A stretch of DNA of 64,000 nt, from assembly GCF_005233875.1 (NCBI RefSeq), contig NZ_SZPZ01000004.1, positions 1,054,001 through 1,118,000 on the forward strand, read 5' to 3'. The translations under genes were made by a program, and so were the position numbers. Below the pieces are notes generated by a model. That model saw only the letters and a program-made list of their open reading frames with translations, searched no databases and was not told the DNA's origin. Shown here piece after piece: positions 58,945 through 64,000 of the stretch. The first letter of the stretch is position 1. Every line of letters starts with the position of its first letter. The stretch comes from Kribbella jiaozuonensis. Lineage in GTDB: Bacteria > Actinomycetota > Actinomycetes > Propionibacteriales > Kribbellaceae.

Positions 58945-60929
58945 CCCGCACACCTGAAGCCGATGGTCTCCGAGCGATCGAGACCACCTCCGGTCAGCAC
59001 CAGCTTGAAGCTGACCTCCGGCCGCTGCGGCCCGCCGTCGGCGTACCAATCGGAGCCCTTGGCAACATAATGCGAACCGCCCTTGAGAATGCAGAACCGG
59101 CTGCGGCCGTCGCGGTACTCGCTCTCGGTCAGGTTCCACACCAATGGCTCGCGGCGCTCGAAGCCTTCGACAGCTGCCGCGACCTGCCACTCGTCCTCGG
59201 TCGGCAGCCGGCCGCCACGCCACGCGGCGTAGGCCCGCGCGTCCGGGAGGTCGACGTACGTCACCGGGTGGTCCTCGGTCCCTGGGACCGGCGCGCCCTC
59301 GACCCAGTGCTTCAGGAATCGGTTCGCGACCACCGGTCGATAGCCGGTCGCCTTGAGGAACTCGGAGTACTCCGCGTTGCTCACCTCGCGCACCGCGACC
59401 GAGATGCCGGACAGCTCGACCTCGCGCTTCACGCTCTGCATGTCGTGCAGCCGTGGCGGCAGCGGCTTCCACTCCTCGACGTACGGCGCTGTGTCGTACA
59501 ACCCGGTCTCGCGCCGCCGATGCCGAACGATCAACGTCCGCTCCCCGGCCGGCACGTCGACCGTCGCACCGATGTCTGCGCTACCTGAAACCGCGGGCAC
59601 CGCGACCGGCTCGGCCGGGCGCATCGGGAACGCCGACTCACGCACATGCGCCCGCGGCATCGTGCCCAGCCGGCGTGCGGTCGCCCGGCAGGATGCGCCC
59701 GCGGTCGCGCCGACCCGGACGATGCCGGCCACGCCACGCCCCGGCACGACCAGATGGACACCCTCGTCGTCCGAGGTGATCGGGACGCCCGACGTCACGT
59801 CGTACCAGTCGCCGACCTGGTCCTCGGAGCGCAGCACGATGCCGTCGAAGTCCTCCTCGTCGCGGTTGATCAGCGTCCAGAAGGTGATGTCGGCGAGATC
59901 GAACCGGGACCCGTAGACGCCGTGGTCGCGGGCCTTCTCCGGGATCTCCGGCGTCAGCTGGATCCAGTCGCCGTCGATCAGCACCGGCGCGAACGCGCGC
60001 TGAGCGGCGACCATCCGGCGCAGTGTCGCGCGGTCGCGGGCGTTCCAGCCGACCCACGCCGAGAACACCGACTCCCAGACCAGCATGCCGACGCCGTTCA
60101 CCCAGGCGGACTGCAGCTCGTCGCTGTGGTCGCGGTTCCACCGGCGGGTGTGGTGCATCATGTGCCGGCGCTCGAACAGGTGCGCGCGCAGTACGCCCGG
60201 CGCGTCCGTGTCCGCGAACCACTGCGCCCAGGACAGCGCGTGGTCCGCGATCCTTGCCATCGGCAACCGTGACTCGCCCTCGAACGCGATCGCCGGGTTC
60301 GCCTGCCGGAGCGCGCGGGTGAAGGCCGGATCACCTTCCTTGAGCGTGTCCAGGAAGACGCCGTCGACGGCGAAGTCGGTCACCAGCGCCGCGAACTCGT
60401 CAGCGTCGGAGCGTGCCGCGCGGCGGGTGCCGACGTCCCACGGGTTGTAGTCGAAGAACACCTTCAGGCCGAGCCGGTGCAGGTCGTCGATCAACGCCCG
60501 CAGCCCCGGCACGTCCCGGTAGAAGTCGAACTGGTTCCGGTCGTCGATCCCGATCACCGGGTACGCGTGCCAGAGCACGATCGCGTCGTGCCCGCCGAAC
60601 TCGTCGAGCCCGTGCTGGACGAACTTCTCCGGCGTGAACTTCCCCGTCCGTACGTCGTACAGCAGGTCGTCCCAGAGCCAGACCAGCGCCACCGAGTATG
60701 CCGTCTGGGTCCAGTCGCGACCGGGCTGGTCGTAGTGCGAGCCGTCGTACCGCGTCCGCTCGATCGCGCCGAACCGCCACTCGGCCAGCTTGGCGCGCCA
60801 GCGCGGCAGATCGCCCGGGTCCTCCGGAGCGCCGAGGATCTTGGCGTCGTCCAGGAAGGACAGATCGGTCCCGAGACCCAGGTCGACCCTTGCAGGCAGA
60901 TCGATGGGCCGCGGTTCGAGCGGATTCAC
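58941..60929 (-). CDS. Glycosidase-like barrel fused to an FGE-sulfatase-like domain lacking the active Cys pair
   Basis: A 662-residue protein. Residues up to about 300 look like a glycoside-hydrolase barrel (FGGHDAIVLWHAYPVIGIDD, KVFFDYNPWDVGTRR, VDGVFLDTLKEGD and AIAFEGESRLP, candidate Asp/Glu). A beta part follows. From about residue 500 the formylglycine-generating-enzyme fold appears: EVSNAEYSEFLKATGYRPVV, WRGGRLPTEDEWQVAAAVEG, ILKGGSHY, ETIGFRCAG. The CxxxxC active pair of FGE is absent, so it is more likely a ligand-binding module. No signal peptide. It overlaps ribokinase and CoA transferase by ATGA junctions. Confidence 0.72.
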   Translation of the reverse strand: MNPLEPRPIDLPARVDLGLGTDLSFLDDAKILGAPEDPGDLPRWRAKLAEWRFGAIERTRYDGSHYDQPGRDWTQTAYSVALVWLWDDLLYDVRTGKFTPEKFVQHGLDEFGGHDAIVLWHAYPVIGIDDRNQFDFYRDVPGLRALIDDLHRLGLKVFFDYNPWDVGTRRAARSDADEFAALVTDFAVDGVFLDTLKEGDPAFTRALRQANPAIAFEGESRLPMARIADHALSWAQWFADTDAPGVLRAHLFERRHMMHHTRRWNRDHSDELQSAWVNGVGMLVWESVFSAWVGWNARDRATLRRMVAAQRAFAPVLIDGDWIQLTPEIPEKARDHGVYGSRFDLADITFWTLINRDEEDFDGIVLRSEDQVGDWYDVTSGVPITSDDEGVHLVVPGRGVAGIVRVGATAGASCRATARRLGTMPRAHVRESAFPMRPAEPVAVPAVSGSADIGATVDVPAGERTLIVRHRRRETGLYDTAPYVEEWKPLPPRLHDMQSVKREVELSGISVAVREVSNAEYSEFLKATGYRPVVANRFLKHWVEGAPVPGTEDHPVTYVDLPDARAYAAWRGGRLPTEDEWQVAAAVEGFERREPLVWNLTESEYRDGRSRFCILKGGSHYVAKGSDWYADGGPQRPEVSFKLVLTGGGLDRSETIGFRCAG

Positions 60930-61825
60930 AGGTACACCTCCGCATAACGCGCGTCGATTGCATCCCCGTGAGGCACCGAGGAGATCGCCCCCGCGGCTTG
61001 AACACTTAATGAAGCAGCAACGTTAGCGCGTCGGACCGCGTTCGTCAGGTCGCTTCCGGTGATCGAGTCGTTAGCTGACACGGCAGCTAATGCCGCTGCC
61101 AGCACACCGCAGAAGGTATCGCCCGCGGCGGTCGTGTCGACTACCTCGACAGATACGCCAGGAACCGCAATTTCGTCGGCGTCCCGGGTCAGGACGACCG
61201 CACCCTCGCCGCCGAGTGTCACGATCGCGGCCGGCACCTTCTTCAGCAGCGCGGACCGGTCCGGACCGCCGACCACCTCGGCCTCGGTCTCGTTCACCAC
61301 CAGCAGGTCGACCTCGGCGAGCAGTTCGTCGGAGAGGTCCGCGGCCGGAGCCGCGTTGAGGATGAAGTACGTCGAGGCCGCGGCCGCCGCCTGCACCGTG
61401 GAGAACGGGATCTCCAATTGGGAAAGCACGATTTTCGCTTGTCCGATTGCGGCCAGCGCATCGGCGGACAGAGTCAGCTCGCCGTTCGCGCCGGGCGCGA
61501 CCACGATCGAGTTCTCGCCGCTCTCCTCGACCGTGATGATCGCCGTACCGGTCGGGGCGTCGCTGGTCGTCGCCAGCGAGAGGTCTACCCCGGAGCCGCC
61601 GAGCGCGTCGCGTAGCAGTGCGCCGCCGTCGTCGGCACCGAGCGCGACGACCATCGCAGTCCGTGCACCGGCCCGCGCCGCGGCGACGGCCTGATTGGCC
61701 CCCTTACCGCCCGGACCACGGCTCATCACCCCCGCGAGAACGGTCTCGCCGGGGCGCGGAATGCGCTGGACCGGTAACACCAGATCCACGTTCGCACTGC
61801 CTACTACGACAACCTCAGGCTGCAC
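60926..61825 (-). CDS. Ribokinase-like PfkB-family sugar kinase
   Basis: A 299-residue kinase. SANVDLVLPVQRIPRPGETV, GGKGANQAVAAARAGA and the catalytic VVDTTAAGDTFCGVLAAALA motif show the ribokinase fold. It phosphorylates a furanose, usually ribose. It overlaps the first ADP-ribosylglycohydrolase by 11 nt and the fusion-protein gene by 4 nt. The neighbours release ribosides or ADP-ribose, which fits ribose salvage. Confidence 0.9.
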   Translation of the reverse strand: MQPEVVVVGSANVDLVLPVQRIPRPGETVLAGVMSRGPGGKGANQAVAAARAGARTAMVVALGADDGGALLRDALGGSGVDLSLATTSDAPTGTAIITVEESGENSIVVAPGANGELTLSADALAAIGQAKIVLSQLEIPFSTVQAAAAASTYFILNAAPAADLSDELLAEVDLLVVNETEAEVVGGPDRSALLKKVPAAIVTLGGEGAVVLTRDADEIAVPGVSVEVVDTTAAGDTFCGVLAAALAAVSANDSITGSDLTNAVRRANVAASLSVQAAGAISSVPHGDAIDARYAEVYL

Positions 61826-63113
61826 CCCGCGACACCTCCACAGTCCTAGCCGCCAGTTCGTCGATCGCGATCTGGTTCATTCCCGGGAGACTTGTGGTCA
61901 CCCGGTTGTCCAGTGGTGTGGACCACTCTGCCGGAACCCCGCGCGTGGCGCCAAACACAGCGCCCACCGTGGCGCCGGCCGAGTCGGTGTCCCAGCCGCC
62001 CATCACCGCACGACCGATCGCGGTGCTGAAATCCTGAGCTGTCAGCGCGTACGCCGTGAGTGCGGTGTTGTTCACCGCGTGCACCCAATGCAGGTCGCCG
62101 TACTCCGCGTGCAACGCGTCCAGCGCATCGTCGAGCTCGGCGTCCGCGAGCGTGAGACCGAAGCGGACGGCGCGAGCGATCGCACCCTGCCCGTTGACCA
62201 CCTCGAGTCCGGCAACGGCCGCCTTGACCGGATCTTCGAGGACCAGAGCGGCCGCCGACATCGCCGCTACCCACAGTGCGCCATCAACCCCGGCGCCGGT
62301 GTGGCTCAGCCGGGCGTCGACGAGGGCGAGCCGGGCTGCCGCCGTACGGTCACCGGGGTGTGCCCAGCCGTAGGCGTCGGTGCGGATCTGCGCGCCGATC
62401 CATTCGCGGAACGGGTTCCCGACGACAGCCGCGCGGGCCGGGTCGACACCTTCGAGAAGGTTGCGGTAGGCAACACGTTCGGCGGTGAACACGCGTCCGG
62501 CCGGCAGGTCGTTCAGCCAGCTCTGCGCGACGTCCTCGGTGGTCAGACCAGGCCCGTACCGCTCCATCATCAGCAGGGCGAGGATGGCGAAGTTGATGTC
62601 GTCGTCCTCGGGCATCCCGTTGATGACCTCGCGCAGGCTGTTCACCTTCGACCGCCGGTTCCACGGCCACCGCAGCTGCACGTCCTCCGGCACGCCGACG
62701 GCAGTGATGTACTGCGTGAGCGGCCACTGCCCCGAGCCGGCGAGGATCTCCCGGATGCCCTCCCGCGGGATCTTCTCGACCGGCTTGCCGAGCAGGTTGC
62801 CCGCACACCGGCCGAGCCACGCGTTCAACGTCCGCGCCTCGAGTTCGACCGGCTCGCCGAGGGACGGCAGCTCGGGGATCTCCGGCTCGTGCCACTCCGC
62901 AGTACGTGCGTCGAGTACGTCGAGCAGCTCACGGGCCAGTGCGCGCAGTGCCGGTGGCGCGGGCTCGGCGGAGGCGCCCGACACGGGGGCGTCCGTCGTA
63001 CCGCCTGCTGCCAGCCAGCGGGCCTGGACGTCGGTGACGTCCACACCCTCGGACCGCGCCTGGACCAGCTGGTGCGGGAGCAGGTCCTCCGGCTGCACCC
63101 AGGTCATTCTCAT
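61815..63113 (-). CDS. ADP-ribosylglycohydrolase-family protein 1
   Basis: A 432-residue protein. The family motifs are AWLGRCAGNLLGKPVEKIPR (substrate loop), PEDDDINFAILALLMMERYG (first metal Asp set) and AVMGGWDTDSAGATVGAVFG (second metal set). It should bind two Mg ions and cleave an N- or O-glycosidic bond to a ribose. An N-terminal extension of about 90 residues precedes the domain. ATG 63113 overlaps the stop of the second paralogue by 4 nt. Confidence 0.9.
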   Translation of the reverse strand: MRMTWVQPEDLLPHQLVQARSEGVDVTDVQARWLAAGGTTDAPVSGASAEPAPPALRALARELLDVLDARTAEWHEPEIPELPSLGEPVELEARTLNAWLGRCAGNLLGKPVEKIPREGIREILAGSGQWPLTQYITAVGVPEDVQLRWPWNRRSKVNSLREVINGMPEDDDINFAILALLMMERYGPGLTTEDVAQSWLNDLPAGRVFTAERVAYRNLLEGVDPARAAVVGNPFREWIGAQIRTDAYGWAHPGDRTAAARLALVDARLSHTGAGVDGALWVAAMSAAALVLEDPVKAAVAGLEVVNGQGAIARAVRFGLTLADAELDDALDALHAEYGDLHWVHAVNNTALTAYALTAQDFSTAIGRAVMGGWDTDSAGATVGAVFGATRGVPAEWSTPLDNRVTTSLPGMNQIAIDELAARTVEVSRGAA

Positions 63114-64000
63114 CGCGTCAAAGTCTCCAGTACTTCGCTACGCCGCGCCCAGCGACGCGCGTCGGCGGCCTGCAGGTCGACGGCCACCGAGGCCATCACC
63201 CGTCCCGGCTCGATCAGATCGGTCTTGCTCGCTTCGGCGATGTCGGCGGCCCAGTCCGCGGGTACGCCGTCGCGTCCGCTGAGCGCCCCGGTGATCGCAC
63301 CGGCCATCGACGCGATCGAGTCCGCGTCGCGGCCGTAGTTCGTACCGCCGAGGACGGCCCGGCGTACATCTCCCTCGGAGACCAGGACGAAACCGAGCGC
63401 GACCGGAAGCTCCTCGATCGCCTTGGTCCGGCTCGGACGACGGGCGTCCATGGACAGCTCGCGGTAGTTCGGGCCGACGGTGTCGTAGGGCTCGATCGCC
63501 TGGCGCAGCAGGGGAATCGCCTGCTCCCAGTCGGTCACGCCATCGGCCGCTTCGACCACCGCCTCGACGGCCCTCCGAGTGCCGTCCTTGGCGAGCCGCA
63601 GAGCCGCCTCCACCGCCGACGCAGCCATTGCCCCGGGCACCATTGCGGCGGCGACGGCGGCCGCGAACACGCCGGCCGCCTCCCGCCCGTAACTCGCCTG
63701 ATGCGCACCGGCGACGTCCAGCGCCTCGGCGTACGCACCCTCGGGATCGCCCGCGTTGGCGACGCCGACCGGCGCCATGTACATCGCCGCACCGCAGTTG
63801 ACGATGTTGCCGACGCCGGCCTCGCGCGGATCGACGTGCCCGTAGTGCAGACGGGCGACCAGCCACTTCTCGGCCAGGAACACCCGCTGCAGCAGCAGAG
63901 CGTCCGCCTCGAGCTCCGGGACCCAGCGGGTCCCGTCGATCATCTTCGGCACCAGCGACTCGGCGACGGCGTACGCGTCGAGGTGGGTACGGCGTTCGTC
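63110..64000 (-). CDS. ADP-ribosylglycohydrolase-family protein 2, N-terminus cut by window edge
   Basis: The frame is open to the right edge. The visible 296 residues include GNIVNCGAAMYMAPVGVANA, ADGVTDWEQAIPLLRQAIEP, VLGGTNYGRDADSIASMAGA (second metal Asp set) and ITGALSGRDGVPADW. The missing start should hold the first substrate loop and metal set. It is a paralogue of the downstream protein 1 but diverged. The ATGA overlap indicates co-translation. This is the most upstream visible gene of the operon. Confidence 0.88.
   Translation of the reverse strand, partial: DERRTHLDAYAVAESLVPKMIDGTRWVPELEADALLLQRVFLAEKWLVARLHYGHVDPREAGVGNIVNCGAAMYMAPVGVANAGDPEGAYAEALDVAGAHQASYGREAAGVFAAAVAAAMVPGAMAASAVEAALRLAKDGTRRAVEAVVEAADGVTDWEQAIPLLRQAIEPYDTVGPNYRELSMDARRPSRTKAIEELPVALGFVLVSEGDVRRAVLGGTNYGRDADSIASMAGAITGALSGRDGVPADWAADIAEASKTDLIEPGRVMASVAVDLQAADARRWARRSEVLETLTR

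Noticed and set aside
56332..59070. Long rightward open frame (912 codons) across the CoA-ester lyase and CoA transferase genes
   Set aside because: Antisense shadow. It is rich in Arg/Pro/His and crosses several well-supported genes on the other strand.
1..64000. CRISPR arrays, tRNA or rRNA genes, intact insertion sequences
   Set aside because: No regularly spaced repeats, cloverleaf-like segments or complete transposases were found by reading. A tRNA scan and a repeat search would be decisive.

Overview
The window is a high-GC chromosomal segment with strong G/C preference at third codon positions. It carries actinobacterial hallmarks: F420-dependent LLM and PPOX oxidoreductases, a SARP/BTAD regulator, a LuxR-type ATPase regulator, many leaderless-type promoters and several sugar ABC importers without their own ATPase. 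The gene content most resembles Kribbella or a close relative. That genus call is an inference from gene families, not something the sequence proves.

Positions 1-12820 form a deoxysugar/glycan utilisation locus. A leftward operon encodes a GH95 alpha-L-fucosidase, an LplB/YtcP-type importer with its lipoprotein, a GH29 alpha-L-fucosidase, a GH43-like enzyme and a GH13-like enzyme cut by the window edge. Divergent from it are an L-fuconate dehydratase-like enolase, an FCD-type GntR regulator and a GH36 alpha-galactosidase. Positions 12884-20772 hold a second leftward operon: lipoprotein, two permeases, an unrecognised TIM-barrel-like protein with a Cys cluster, and an AgaS-like SIS isomerase. 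Two DeoR regulators stand next to it. A 28-bp identical element with five TGCGCA boxes around a -35/-10 pair occurs twice, in opposite orientation, and flanks the first DeoR gene. Positions 20705-26045 are a third, tightly coupled operon: amidohydrolase, DAO-family flavoenzyme, lipoprotein and two permeases. None of the three importers has an ATPase. One MsmK/UgpC-type ATPase gene stands alone at 40188-41261 and could serve all of them.

Positions 26221-46805 are more mosaic. They contain a divergent copper-amine-oxidase-like protein, a patch of small helical proteins of unknown function (one frameshifted), a SARP regulator, an MFS exporter, VOC, peroxiredoxin and LLM genes, a sulfite-oxidase-like/ferredoxin-reductase/zinc-ribbon operon, and a giant LuxR regulator. 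Positions 44016-46805 are a gene graveyard with remnants of a disulfide reductase, LuxR, SDR/NmrA, resolvase and tyrosine recombinase genes.

Positions 46846-64000 are orderly again: two acyl-CoA dehydrogenases with a leaderless promoter under a palindrome; a LacI regulator with an alcohol dehydrogenase and a Gfo/Idh/MocA oxidoreductase behind an operator-like palindrome; a methyltransferase; an ECF sigma factor with a PPOX protein; and a long leftward operon (two ADP-ribosylglycohydrolase paralogues, ribokinase, a barrel protein fused to an FGE-like domain, CoA transferase, CoA-ester lyase, FAD oxidoreductase) running off the right edge. I saw no tRNA, rRNA, CRISPR array or intact insertion sequence.
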